Assembly: GCA_963744115.1 (NCBI GenBank)
Contig: CAVUSI010000003.1
Location: 186,001 to 250,000 of the forward strand
Source: Chersky-267 sp963744115
GTDB lineage: Bacteria; Chloroflexota; Limnocylindria; Limnocylindrales; CSP1-4
Direction: 5' to 3'
Length of the DNA stretch: 64,000 nt
The notes beneath the pieces were generated by a model. That model ran no database searches. It had not been told where the DNA came from and saw only the letters and a list, made by a program, of their open reading frames with translations. The translations under genes were made by a program, and so were the position numbers. Shown here one piece after another: positions 43,994 to 52,120 of the stretch (position 1 is the stretch's first letter; each line of letters begins with the position of its first letter).

Positions 43994-45364
43994 ATGGATG
44001 GCCCCCGACCTTCATGGACGCCCGAGACGTGGGCGTCGACCGCTCCTGAGACCCCCACGCCGGGGGCACCCACGGCCGAGGCGTCAGCGCCCGGCGCTCC
44101 CCAGCCGTCGTTCGGCGCCGTCCCGACCCCCGTCCTGCCGGCTCCGGCGGTCAAGGCCGCGAACCGTCGGTCCTCGGTCGGCCCGGGCTTCGTCGTCGGT
44201 GCCGTCATGGCGTCGGCGCTGCTCGCGTCGGGCGGCACGTTCCTGGTCGGCAGCGCGACCGGCGCATTCGGTCGTCAGGCCGGCGCCACCCCGGGACCGG
44301 TGATCACCCCGGTCGTGGCCGCAGCGCCGGCCGGCGCGCAGGCGTCGATCGTCGACATCGCCAAGTCCGTCAGCCCGGCCGTGGTCACGATCGTCGCCGA
44401 CGGCGTGACCGAGACCGACCCGACCACCGGCCAGACCGGACAGGGCACAGCCACTGGCTCCGGCGTCATCTTCGATGCCAACGGCCTCATCCTGACCAAC
44501 CATCACGTCGTCGCGGGCGACCCGTCGTCGCTGACCGTCCACCTCAATGACGGCCGTGAATTCGATGCGTCGGTGTACGGCGTCGATACGCTCACCGACC
44601 TCGCGATCGTCAAGATCCAGGCGACCGGCCTGCCGACGGCGACGATCGGCGACTCGGCATCGATCCAGGTCGGCCAGCAGGCGATCGCCATCGGCAGCCC
44701 GCTCGGGACGTTCACCGACTCGGTGACCAGCGGGATCATCTCCGCGGTCGGCCGAAGCATCCCGGTCGAGACCGGCCAGCTGACCAATCTCATCCAGACC
44801 GACACGGCGATCAACCCCGGCAACAGCGGCGGCCCGCTCCTCGATCCGAGCGGCAAGATCATCGGGATCAACACCGCGGTCGCCAGCCAGAGCCAGGGCA
44901 TCGGCTTCGCCATCCCCATCGACATCGCCAAGCCGCTCATGGAGCAGGCCTCCGCCGGGCAGCCCCTCGCGCGGCCGTGGATCGGGATCCGGTTCGAGAT
45001 GATCGACCCGGCCATCAAGAAGGCGAACAACCTGACCGTGGATCAGGGCGCGCTCATCGGCGCGGCCGCGGCCCAGGGACAGACCGGCCAGGACCCGACC
45101 GGCCAGGACCCGACCAGCCAGGACCCGACGGCCCAGGGCCAGGCCGCCCCGGCCATCGTGTCGGGGAGCCCGGCCGAGGCCGCCGGCCTCCGCGAGGGCG
45201 ACATCATCACCGCCGTCGACGGAACGGTCGTCGACAGCAGCCACCCGCTCGACCTGGTCATCAGCGGGTTCACGCCCGGCAAGACGGTGACCCTCGACGT
45301 CTCGCGGGATGGCCAGCCGACCACCATCTCCCTCACGCTCGGGACGCGGCCAGCGAACCCGTAG
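43994..45364 (+). CDS. HtrA/DegP-type serine protease with PDZ domain
   Basis: This 456-residue membrane-anchored protease has a Pro/Ala-rich cytoplasmic tail (1-62), one helix (64-90), then a trypsin-like domain (about 120-310) with the complete triad His171 (TNHHVV), Asp202 (LTDLAIVK) and Ser278 (INPGNSGGPL). A PDZ domain (about 325-450) carries PAEAAGLREGDIITAVDG. A low-complexity insert of GQDPT repeats (about residues 365-380) lies within the PDZ domain, between its first strand region and the rest. HtrA proteases degrade or refold damaged envelope proteins. ATG 43994 has GAGGA 10 bases upstream; an in-frame ATG 12 codons earlier is possible. Confidence 0.92.
   Translation: MDGPRPSWTPETWASTAPETPTPGAPTAEASAPGAPQPSFGAVPTPVLPAPAVKAANRRSSVGPGFVVGAVMASALLASGGTFLVGSATGAFGRQAGATPGPVITPVVAAAPAGAQASIVDIAKSVSPAVVTIVADGVTETDPTTGQTGQGTATGSGVIFDANGLILTNHHVVAGDPSSLTVHLNDGREFDASVYGVDTLTDLAIVKIQATGLPTATIGDSASIQVGQQAIAIGSPLGTFTDSVTSGIISAVGRSIPVETGQLTNLIQTDTAINPGNSGGPLLDPSGKIIGINTAVASQSQGIGFAIPIDIAKPLMEQASAGQPLARPWIGIRFEMIDPAIKKANNLTVDQGALIGAAAAQGQTGQDPTGQDPTSQDPTAQGQAAPAIVSGSPAEAAGLREGDIITAVDGTVVDSSHPLDLVISGFTPGKTVTLDVSRDGQPTTISLTLGTRPANP
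45086..45130 (+). repeat. Three tandem 15-bp repeats in the HtrA PDZ region
   Basis: Units at 45086-45100, 45101-45115 and 45116-45130 (GGCCAGGACCCGACC type) encode GQDPT, GQDPT and SQDPT. The first two are identical; the third differs at two bases. Copy number could vary by slippage. Confidence 0.85.
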
Positions 45365-45383
45365 CGCTTCCCCCCCAACGCAC

Positions 45384-45417
45384 AGAAGAGGGACCGTCAT
45401 CCGGCGGTCCCTCTTCT
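45384..45417. terminator. Bidirectional terminator between HtrA and dynamin-like genes
   Basis: A 13-bp perfect stem AGAAGAGGGACCG (45384-45396) / CGGTCCCTCTTCT (45405-45417) has an 8-base loop. It lies between convergent stops (45364 and 45433), so it can serve both strands. A-rich and T-rich stem bases at the outer ends give short U tracts on either strand. Confidence 0.8.
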
Positions 45418-45432
45418 GATTCCGGGTGCGGC

Positions 45433-46935
45433 TCAGCCGGCCGGCGGTGCCGCCGCCTCGCCGGCGTCCAGGTAGAGGCGTTCGTAGGCGCGGACCACGA
45501 TGTCGGCCGCCTCGGCCGCCCGGCGGTCGGTGAGCGGGTTGGCCGCCCGGACGCGCCAGTGCTCGATCCCGCCGAGCGCCGCGGTCCGGATCGCAGCCGG
45601 CGAGGCAGCCGCGTCGAGGCCGACGCGTTCGGCCGGCCCCGTCTTCGTCGTCAGCCGATCGACCTCGACGCGCTCGGCGGGGCTCACCTCGACCAGTCCC
45701 GCCAGGACGAGATGGAGCAGCCGGAGCAGCGCGAGCTGTTCCGACCCGGCCTCGAGTCGCTCGATGTCCGCGGCGATCAGCGCGGCACCGGGTCGTCCGC
45801 GTCGCACCAGGGCATCGGCGATCCCGCGGAAGGCGGTCAAGGCCGACCGTGCCTTGAGCGCGTCGGCGCGGGCCGCGAATCGATCGTCGACGATCGAGCG
45901 GAGCTGCGCGATCCCGGACCGGCCGAGCAAGGCCTGGGAAAGCCCGGTCGCGGTCAGATCGCGGTCCTCGGCGAGCAGGCCGACGGTCAGCCGAAGACCG
46001 AACAGGCCGAGTCGCTCGAGGAGCTCCTCGCGGATATCCGAGCCGAGGGGATTCAGGTCCGGGTCGCGGAACCGGTCGACCGAGCGGAGCAGGGACGCTC
46101 GACGGTCCTCGGCCAGTCCGGCGATCTCCCGCAGCCAGGTGACCTGCTGCTCGCGCAGCGTGACCCCGGTCTCGGCGATCAGGCCGGCCACCGGGACCAC
46201 GCCCGAGGCGAGCTCACGGATCCGCTCGTCTTCGGCGTAGCGGGCCGCGACCGCCCGCGCCGACTCGAGGGCATCGGCTCGTGCGGCGCCGATCTCGTCG
46301 GCCCGCGACAGGACGAGGATGGCGTTGACCGGTGACGCATGGGCCAGCGAGTGATCCACGAAGGCCTCCAGGAACTGGGCGTCGGAACGGTGGAGGTGCC
46401 GCATCAGGTAGATGACCGCATCGGCCTCGCCCGGGCGGTCACCTTCGTCGTCGAGCAGCGCGGCCACGGTCCGTGCCGAGGAGACCTCGTCGCTCGACCC
46501 GAGGCCGGGCGTGTCGATCAAGGTGAGGTCGAGCAACCGACGCGATGGCCAGCCGACATCGATCCGCTCGATGCCCGTCGGGTCGCGCCCGCCGAGCTCG
46601 ATCAGCAGCGCGCCGTTGTCCCGGCGGAACGGCAGCTCCGCCGTCCCGGAAGGTCGGAGCTCGGCCGTCACCTGATAGCCCGCCGCGTGGCGGTACCACG
46701 TCACGATCCTCGTGCACTCACCCGCGTCGGTGGCGGCCAGGCGCTCCCCGACGAGGGCATTCAACAGGGTCGACTTGCCGGCCTTCGTCCGGCCGGCGAT
46801 GGCGACCCGAAGCGGCTCGTCGAGGCGTCGGGTCGCCGTCTCGACCGCCGCTGCCAGATCGTCGTCGACCACGCCGGCCAGATCGCGTGCGATCCGACGG
46901 ACCTGTTCGAGGAGACCTGCCGGCTCGGTCGACAC
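45433..46935 (-). CDS. Dynamin-like GTPase (soluble type)
   Basis: This 500-residue protein has a dynamin-family GTPase domain near the N-terminus: G1 AIAGRTKAGKST (48-55 P-loop), a conserved Thr after it, G3 LIDTPGLGSSD (Asp141) and G4 SRAD (210-213). The rest is helical, as in stalk regions, without a clear membrane hairpin. It starts with GTG 46935, 12 bp after the stop of the Hsp70-like gene, so the two are in one operon. Bacterial dynamin-like proteins, such as the mycobacterial Ini proteins, remodel membranes and often occur in pairs; the partner is likely the GTPase at 48929. Confidence 0.82.
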   Translation of the reverse strand: MSTEPAGLLEQVRRIARDLAGVVDDDLAAAVETATRRLDEPLRVAIAGRTKAGKSTLLNALVGERLAATDAGECTRIVTWYRHAAGYQVTAELRPSGTAELPFRRDNGALLIELGGRDPTGIERIDVGWPSRRLLDLTLIDTPGLGSSDEVSSARTVAALLDDEGDRPGEADAVIYLMRHLHRSDAQFLEAFVDHSLAHASPVNAILVLSRADEIGAARADALESARAVAARYAEDERIRELASGVVPVAGLIAETGVTLREQQVTWLREIAGLAEDRRASLLRSVDRFRDPDLNPLGSDIREELLERLGLFGLRLTVGLLAEDRDLTATGLSQALLGRSGIAQLRSIVDDRFAARADALKARSALTAFRGIADALVRRGRPGAALIAADIERLEAGSEQLALLRLLHLVLAGLVEVSPAERVEVDRLTTKTGPAERVGLDAAASPAAIRTAALGGIEHWRVRAANPLTDRRAAEAADIVVRAYERLYLDAGEAAAPPAG

Positions 46936-46947
46936 GCTCGAACCCGC

Positions 46948-48858
46948 CTACTTCGGCAGGTCGACGCAGTTGCCGGTGTTCTGGATCACCGAGTGGTCGG
47001 GGTTCGCCACGAGGATGCACATCTGGGTCGCCTTGGCTGGGCGATCGGAGAGCTTGTAGCCCTTGAACGGGATCGGTCCTCCGTAGACGTACCAGGGACC
47101 GGCGCCCGGCATGCCCGCCTGCTTGGGTGGCACCGTATCGAAGAAGAAGTGGACGTGCATGCCGGGGAGCTTCTGCGTGTACCCGAAGACCTCGTAGGTC
47201 ACGACATAGACGCCCGACTTCACGGCGATGGCGGTGATCCTGGCCTGCTTGCCCGCCGGCGTCGGGGTGGGGGTGGGTGCTGGGGTCGCCGTCGGCGCCC
47301 CCGTCGGGGAGGCCACGGCGACCGAGGATGGGCCGACGCTCGGCGCGAGGCTGGCGGTCGACGGCGCGGGGATCGATGCCTGAGCGACCGGGAGACTGGC
47401 CGTCGGCGGAGCTCCGGCGCCACCGGACCTGGAGCCGATCACGGCGTACGCGCCCGCCGCGAGTGCGATCACGATCGCCAGCGCGAGGAGGCCGGCGATG
47501 CCGGCACGCGGGACTCCGCCGGATCGTCCCTGGGCGGTGGTCGCGTCGGGGCTCTCCGACGTCGGGCCTCCGGCTCCCGCAACGCTCGCCGCGCTCGCCA
47601 CGGGCACGATCGGTACGATCGGCGCTGCCGTCCCGTCGGCAGGCAGCGGGCCCGCGGTCGTCCGCTCCACGCCCGCCGCCGTCCCGAGGTCCGCTGACGG
47701 CGGCGCTTCGGCCGCGGGCACGCCTCCGCCAGCGGCGACTCCGGCGACGGCCGCGGCGCCGAGCACCGGACCGACGCCCCCGGCCCCGTCGGCGCCGAGA
47801 CCATGCTCGGCGACCCAGGCTGCCCCGAGGGCCATCGTGTGCTTGGGATGGGCATCGAGGGCGATCGGACGGTGCGTCGCCTCGCGGACCATCTCGGCGA
47901 CGAGGGGGATCCGGGAGCTCCCACCGACGAGCAGGATCCGATCGAGGTCGTCGAACCCGAGGCCCGCGCTCCGTGCCGCCCGCTCGAGAGCGAGGATCGT
48001 CTCGCGGATCCGGGGCCGGATCATCGCCTCGAACTCCTCACGCGTAAGGCGGACGTCCGTCTGGATGCCTGGCAGATACACGGGGATGGTCGCGTCCGTG
48101 TCGGTCGATAGCCCCTCCTTCGCCCGGCGGCACTCCTCGCGCAAGCGGGCGACTCCCGCGAGCGTGGCCGGATCGTTCGGGTCGACACTCACCCCGGCCG
48201 CCCGGACCGTCGTCATCACGTGGGCGAAGATGGCCTCGTCGAAGTCGATCCCGCCGAGCCGTTCCATCCCTTCCGGCCGACCCAGCTGGTCGTAGCCGGC
48301 GTCGGTCTTGCGAAGGATCGTCGCGTCGAAGGTCCCGCCTCCGAAGTCATAGACGGCGATGACCTCGCCGGTCGGCACCCGCTCCTGGAGCGCGTAGTGC
48401 AACGCTGCCGCCTGTGGTTCGGTGATGAACTCGACCGCCCCGATGTCGGCCTGCCGGACGGCCTGCCTGAGCAGGTCGATCTTGTATTCGCCGTAGCTCG
48501 CCGGGTGGCAGACGGCGATCGCCGCCGGTGGTCCGCCCAGCTGCTCCGTCACCTTGGCCACGATGCTCCGGAGGAGGTGCCCGATCAGGGCCTCCGCCCC
48601 GTATGGCGTCCCGCCGAGGATGATCGGCGTCGGGTCGCCCAGGCGACGCTTGAACTCCCGGGCCGTCCGGAGCGGCTCCGACATCGCCCGTCGCTCGGCT
48701 GCCTCGCCGGTCAGGACCTCGCCGTCGGCCCGCAGGACGATGACCGACGGGATCGTCGCCGCGCGCTCACCGAGCTGGAAGATGTCGAGGCGGTCCCCTC
48801 GCGCCGTGGCCGCGGCCGAGTAGGTCGTTCCGAGGTCGATCCCGAGCGCGTAGTCCAC
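46948..48858 (-). CDS. Membrane-anchored Hsp70-like ATPase lacking the substrate-binding domain
   Basis: This 636-residue protein begins with a full Hsp70 ATPase domain (1-355): phosphate 1 GIDLGTTYSAAA (6-17), phosphate 2 VYDFGGGTFDATI (169-181), adenosine motif ILLVGGSSRIPLV (308-320). In place of the usual substrate-binding domain come an Ala/Pro linker (356-450), one transmembrane helix (453-475), a Pro/Thr stalk (to about 535) and an external domain (about 540-636) with VTYEVFGYTQKLPGMHVHFF and two Cys (MCILVA, GNCVDL). The start is GTG 48858, with GGAGA upstream; the frame is open further 5' but the Hsp70 N-terminus fixes the start. It leads an operon with the GTPase at 45433 and is divergent from the GTPase at 48929. 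Confidence 0.85.
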   Translation of the reverse strand: MDYALGIDLGTTYSAAATARGDRLDIFQLGERAATIPSVIVLRADGEVLTGEAAERRAMSEPLRTAREFKRRLGDPTPIILGGTPYGAEALIGHLLRSIVAKVTEQLGGPPAAIAVCHPASYGEYKIDLLRQAVRQADIGAVEFITEPQAAALHYALQERVPTGEVIAVYDFGGGTFDATILRKTDAGYDQLGRPEGMERLGGIDFDEAIFAHVMTTVRAAGVSVDPNDPATLAGVARLREECRRAKEGLSTDTDATIPVYLPGIQTDVRLTREEFEAMIRPRIRETILALERAARSAGLGFDDLDRILLVGGSSRIPLVAEMVREATHRPIALDAHPKHTMALGAAWVAEHGLGADGAGGVGPVLGAAAVAGVAAGGGVPAAEAPPSADLGTAAGVERTTAGPLPADGTAAPIVPIVPVASAASVAGAGGPTSESPDATTAQGRSGGVPRAGIAGLLALAIVIALAAGAYAVIGSRSGGAGAPPTASLPVAQASIPAPSTASLAPSVGPSSVAVASPTGAPTATPAPTPTPTPAGKQARITAIAVKSGVYVVTYEVFGYTQKLPGMHVHFFFDTVPPKQAGMPGAGPWYVYGGPIPFKGYKLSDRPAKATQMCILVANPDHSVIQNTGNCVDLPK

Positions 48859-48882
48859 CGCTGCTCTCCGCGTGCGAGGTGC

Positions 48883-48898
48883 CCGAGTGTACACTCGG
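48883..48898. promoter_or_regulatory. Perfect 16-bp palindrome between divergent Hsp70-like and GTPase genes
   Basis: CCGAGTGTACACTCGG is fully self-complementary. It lies 24 bases from the Hsp70-like start and 30 bases from the GTPase start, in a 70-bp divergent intergenic region, so a single dimeric repressor there could control both units. The regulator is not identified in the window. Confidence 0.7.
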
Positions 48899-48928
48899 CG
48901 TCGGTCGATGAGAGGGAGGATCGGCGGG

Positions 48929-50800
48929 ATGCCCGGAGACGGCGCCGCGGCGCCGCGCGAGTCGCTCGCTGCGGCGGACGGATCGAGCGGGACCCCGGAT
49001 GCGACAGCCGTTTCGGGGCTCGTCGCCACGGTCCGCGACCTGGCCGCGAGCAGCGGCCGTGACGACCTCGCGACCAGGCTCACCGACGTCGGCCGGAGGA
49101 TCGATCGGACCGACACCGTCATCTGTGTCGTCGGGGAGTTCAAGCAGGGCAAGAGCGCGTTGATCGATGCGCTCCTCGGCTCGGACGTCTGCCCGGTGGA
49201 CGACGACCTGGCCACGGCGACCGTGACGACCGTGCGTTACGGCGCCGCTGCCACCGCCACGATCCATCGTCGCGAGGGCGGCGTCGCGAGCCTCGAGACG
49301 ATCGCGCCCGCGGACATCGCCCGATGGGTCACCGAGCGCGGCGACCCGCGGGACCGGCTCGCGGTCGAACAGGTCGAGGTCACCCTGCCGCACCCGCTCC
49401 TGGCCCGTGGGATCACGCTCGTGGACACGCCCGGGATCGGCGGGCTCAATGCGGCCCACGCCGCGGCGACCCTCGCGTTCCTGCCGATCGCGGACGCGCT
49501 GGTCTTCGTGTCCGATGCCTCGGCCGAGCTGACCGGGCCGGAGCTCGGATTCCTGTCGCGTGCGATCGATGCCGGTCCGCTCGTCGTGGTCGCCCTGACC
49601 AAGATCGACATGTATCCCGAGTGGCGACGGATCCTCGAGATCGACGAGCGGCACCTTCGCGACATCCAGCTGACGACGCGCCCGCACCCCACCAGCGCGG
49701 TCCTCAGCGCGCTCGGGGTGGCGCTCGCGGACGAGGCCCTCGAGCGCGAGAGCGGCGTCCCGGCCTTCGCGACGACGATCCTCGATGAGGTTGCCCGGCG
49801 AGCTCGAGCGACGTCCTTCGCGATCGCCTTCCGCGAGGTCCGCGACGTGCTCGAGCAGCTCCGCGAGCCACTCATCGCGGAGCGCGCGGCGCTCGACCAT
49901 CCCGAGGCTGCGTCACGCTACGCCGCCGAGCTGGTCGGCGTCCAGGCGCGATCGGCCGCCCTCGAGGAGGCGGGCTCGCACTGGTCCGTCCGGCTCGACG
50001 ACGAGTTCCTGGCGCTGCGGACCCGCGTCGAATTCGCGTTCGCGGGAGAGATGCGCGGGATCCTGCGGGATGTCCAGGACGAGATCGAGCGGATCGATCC
50101 GGGGCGCGAGTGGGACGACCTCAGCCGCCGTGTCCAGGCCCGGGTGGCCGATGCGGTCAAGGGAGCGTTCGACCAGACGACCGAGGGCGCGGCGGCCATC
50201 CAGGCGGCGGTCGCCCGGCTCCTGGCCGACGAGGAATTGACGTGGACGGGGGACGACGCGCCCGTCGCGTTCGACGCTTCGAGCCTGTGGACCGAAGGTC
50301 AGGCCTTCGGGGGCATGCTCCAGACCGGTCTGCTTGCCGGGTTCGGGCTCCTGGCCGGGGCCACCGTGGGCGTCGAGATGCTCGGGATGCTCGGGGCGCT
50401 GCTCGGGACGGCCCTCGTCGGGCCGGCCCTGCTCGGAGCCGCCTTGTTCTTCGGCGGTAAGGAGGTCGCGGGGGAGCGCCGTCGTCAGCTGACCGATCGA
50501 CGCCAGGAGGCGCGGACGTTCGTCGGCCGGTTCGTCGAGAACGTACGCTTCGAGGTCGACGGACGGCTTACCTCGCTCGACGGCACCCTCCAGCGCGACA
50601 TGCGAGCCCGCTTCGCCGCGCGGATCGCGGAGCTGCGTCGGACCCATCGTGCGACGGCAGACGCGATCGAGCGATCGATGACCCAGGACGCAGCGGATCG
50701 TGAGCGCCGGTCGGGCGAGCTCGAGGCGACGGTCGGCACGCTCGACCGTGCGAGCGCGACGGCGATCGAGCTCGAGGGAGCCTGGAGCCGCGCGGCCTGA
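48929..50800 (+). CDS. Dynamin-like GTPase with hydrophobic membrane hairpin
   Basis: This 623-residue protein has G1 VVGEFKQGKSALIDALLG (P-loop 69-76), G3 LVDTPGIGGLNA (Asp166) and G4 LTKIDMYPEW (224-227), the pattern of bacterial dynamin-like proteins. Long helices follow. A strongly hydrophobic Gly/Leu-rich stretch (about 455-505, LLAGFGLLAGATVGVEML and onwards) would form the membrane-inserting paddle, and a C-terminal coiled-coil region completes the stalk. ATG 48929 with GAGGGAGGA 8 bases upstream is preferred to an ATG seven codons earlier. It is divergent from the Hsp70-like gene across the palindrome. Membrane remodelling or repair is the expected role. Confidence 0.87.
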   Translation: MPGDGAAAPRESLAAADGSSGTPDATAVSGLVATVRDLAASSGRDDLATRLTDVGRRIDRTDTVICVVGEFKQGKSALIDALLGSDVCPVDDDLATATVTTVRYGAAATATIHRREGGVASLETIAPADIARWVTERGDPRDRLAVEQVEVTLPHPLLARGITLVDTPGIGGLNAAHAAATLAFLPIADALVFVSDASAELTGPELGFLSRAIDAGPLVVVALTKIDMYPEWRRILEIDERHLRDIQLTTRPHPTSAVLSALGVALADEALERESGVPAFATTILDEVARRARATSFAIAFREVRDVLEQLREPLIAERAALDHPEAASRYAAELVGVQARSAALEEAGSHWSVRLDDEFLALRTRVEFAFAGEMRGILRDVQDEIERIDPGREWDDLSRRVQARVADAVKGAFDQTTEGAAAIQAAVARLLADEELTWTGDDAPVAFDASSLWTEGQAFGGMLQTGLLAGFGLLAGATVGVEMLGMLGALLGTALVGPALLGAALFFGGKEVAGERRRQLTDRRQEARTFVGRFVENVRFEVDGRLTSLDGTLQRDMRARFAARIAELRRTHRATADAIERSMTQDAADRERRSGELEATVGTLDRASATAIELEGAWSRAA

Positions 50801-50817
50801 CCCGATCGCCGCTCCGG

Positions 50818-51327
50818 TCAGCCCAGGCTCACCGGAGAGCCGGCCGCCGGCGACCGGACCGCGCCCCGGACGGGACGCGACGGTTCGGGGACGACCAGGA
50901 CGGGGACCCTGGCCCGGCGAAGGACCGCATCGGACACGGCACGCGTGCGGGGCTCGCTCAGGCCGTCGTCCGTCGGGGCGCCGATCACGATGAGGTCGAC
51001 GAGCTCCGAGCCGGCCGCCTCGATGATCGAATCGGCCGGGTCGCCCTGCCAGATGAGGTAGTCGACATCGACCCCGAGCGCCCGTCCCCGGGCCGTCAGA
51101 TCGTGAGCCGCCCGTTCGTGGACCTCGCGAAGCTGGTCGACCCGTCTCGGCGTCACCGGGAGGAGCGCCGACGACTCGAGGACGCTCACGACGACGACCG
51201 AGGCGTGAAGCTCGGCGGCCAGCGCCAGCGCCCGTGCCTCGGGCACGCCCGAAGCGGTCGGCAGCTCGACGGCGAGCAGCAGCCGGCGGAATCGGGGGTT
51301 CGGGGACGGGGCGTCGGGCGTGAGCAT
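50818..51327 (-). CDS. Universal stress protein
   Basis: This 169-residue UspA-fold protein has RRLLLAVELPTASGVPEARA at the start and the ATP-binding tail LVDLIVIGAPTDDG then SDAVLRRARVPVLVVPEP. The usual G-x2-G-x9-G-S/T phosphate loop is altered here (APTDDGLSEPRTRAVSDAVL), so nucleotide binding is uncertain. Stress survival proteins of this type are commonly under DosR-like control, and such a regulator pair is encoded just upstream on the same strand. Separate from it by 121 bp that includes a terminator hairpin. Confidence 0.85.
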   Translation of the reverse strand: MLTPDAPSPNPRFRRLLLAVELPTASGVPEARALALAAELHASVVVVSVLESSALLPVTPRRVDQLREVHERAAHDLTARGRALGVDVDYLIWQGDPADSIIEAAGSELVDLIVIGAPTDDGLSEPRTRAVSDAVLRRARVPVLVVPEPSRPVRGAVRSPAAGSPVSLG

Positions 51328-51421
51328 GCGGGCATGCTGTTCGTCCCCGTCCGATGCGGCGAGGGCCGACCGGCCCCCCCGGACGGGGCCATCCGTCCTC
51401 GAACCCCCGTCCGGATGATGG

Positions 51422-51440
51422 ACCGCCGAGCTTCGGCGGT
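51422..51440 (-). terminator. Terminator hairpin after the DosR-like gene
   Basis: An 8-bp perfect stem ACCGCCGA (51422-51429) / TCGGCGGT (51433-51440) has a 3-base loop and lies 8 bases beyond the stop of the response regulator on the minus strand. Confidence 0.55.
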
Positions 51441-51448
51441 GGGTCCGG

Positions 51449-52120
51449 TCAGCCTGAGCCGGGCGTCCGGTGCTTGGCGACGAACGCCGCCGCCTGGGCG
51501 CGTCGCTCGAGGTTCAGCTTCGACAGGATCGAGCTCACGTAGTTCTTGACGGTCTTGTCCGAGAGGTAGACCTCGGCCGCGATCTCCTTGTTCGTCTTGC
51601 CCTCCGCGACGAGGGCCAGGATCCGGCGCTCCTGCGTCGTCAGGCCGGCGAGCTCATCCGGTTCGTCGGACGCGGCCACCCGCCGGATCCGCTCGAGGAC
51701 GCGCTCGGTGACCGCGGGGTCGAGCAGCGACCCGCCGTTGCCGACGACCTCCAGCGCTGCCACGAGGTCGCGGGCGCGGACCTGCTTGAGGAGATAGCCG
51801 CTGGCGCCGGCCACGATCGCGGACAGGACCGCCTCCTCGTCCGGGTAGCTGGTCAGCATCACCACCCGGGTCGCGGGCATCTCAGAGCGGATCTCCCGGC
51901 AGGCTTCGATCCCCGATCCGTCGGGCAGGCGGACATCCATGATCACGAGGTCCGGTCGGTGCCGGCGGGCCTCGGCCAACGCTTCCGCCACCGATCCGGC
52001 CTGGGCGACGACCTGGAAACCGGGCCGCCGGTCGAGCAACGAGACCAGGCCCTCGCGAACGACCTCATGGTCATCGACGACGAGGAGCCGGAGCGGGGCG
52101 ACCGGCGTCTCGCCGGTCAT
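51449..52120 (-). CDS. NarL/LuxR-family response regulator (DosR/DevR-like)
   Basis: This 223-residue protein has a receiver domain (10-125) with VVDDHEVVREGL, phosphoacceptor Asp62 (VIMDVRLPDGSG), MLTSYPDEEAVL and the Lys in YLLKQVRARDL, then a LuxR-type helix-turn-helix (about 155-212: LTTQERRILALVAEGKTNKE, VYLSDKTVKNYVSSILSKL). It should dimerise on phosphorylation by the kinase encoded directly upstream, whose stop overlaps its start by 4 bp (ATGA). The overall sequence resembles DevR/DosR regulators of hypoxia and dormancy. Confidence 0.92.
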   Translation of the reverse strand: MTGETPVAPLRLLVVDDHEVVREGLVSLLDRRPGFQVVAQAGSVAEALAEARRHRPDLVIMDVRLPDGSGIEACREIRSEMPATRVVMLTSYPDEEAVLSAIVAGASGYLLKQVRARDLVAALEVVGNGGSLLDPAVTERVLERIRRVAASDEPDELAGLTTQERRILALVAEGKTNKEIAAEVYLSDKTVKNYVSSILSKLNLERRAQAAAFVAKHRTPGSG

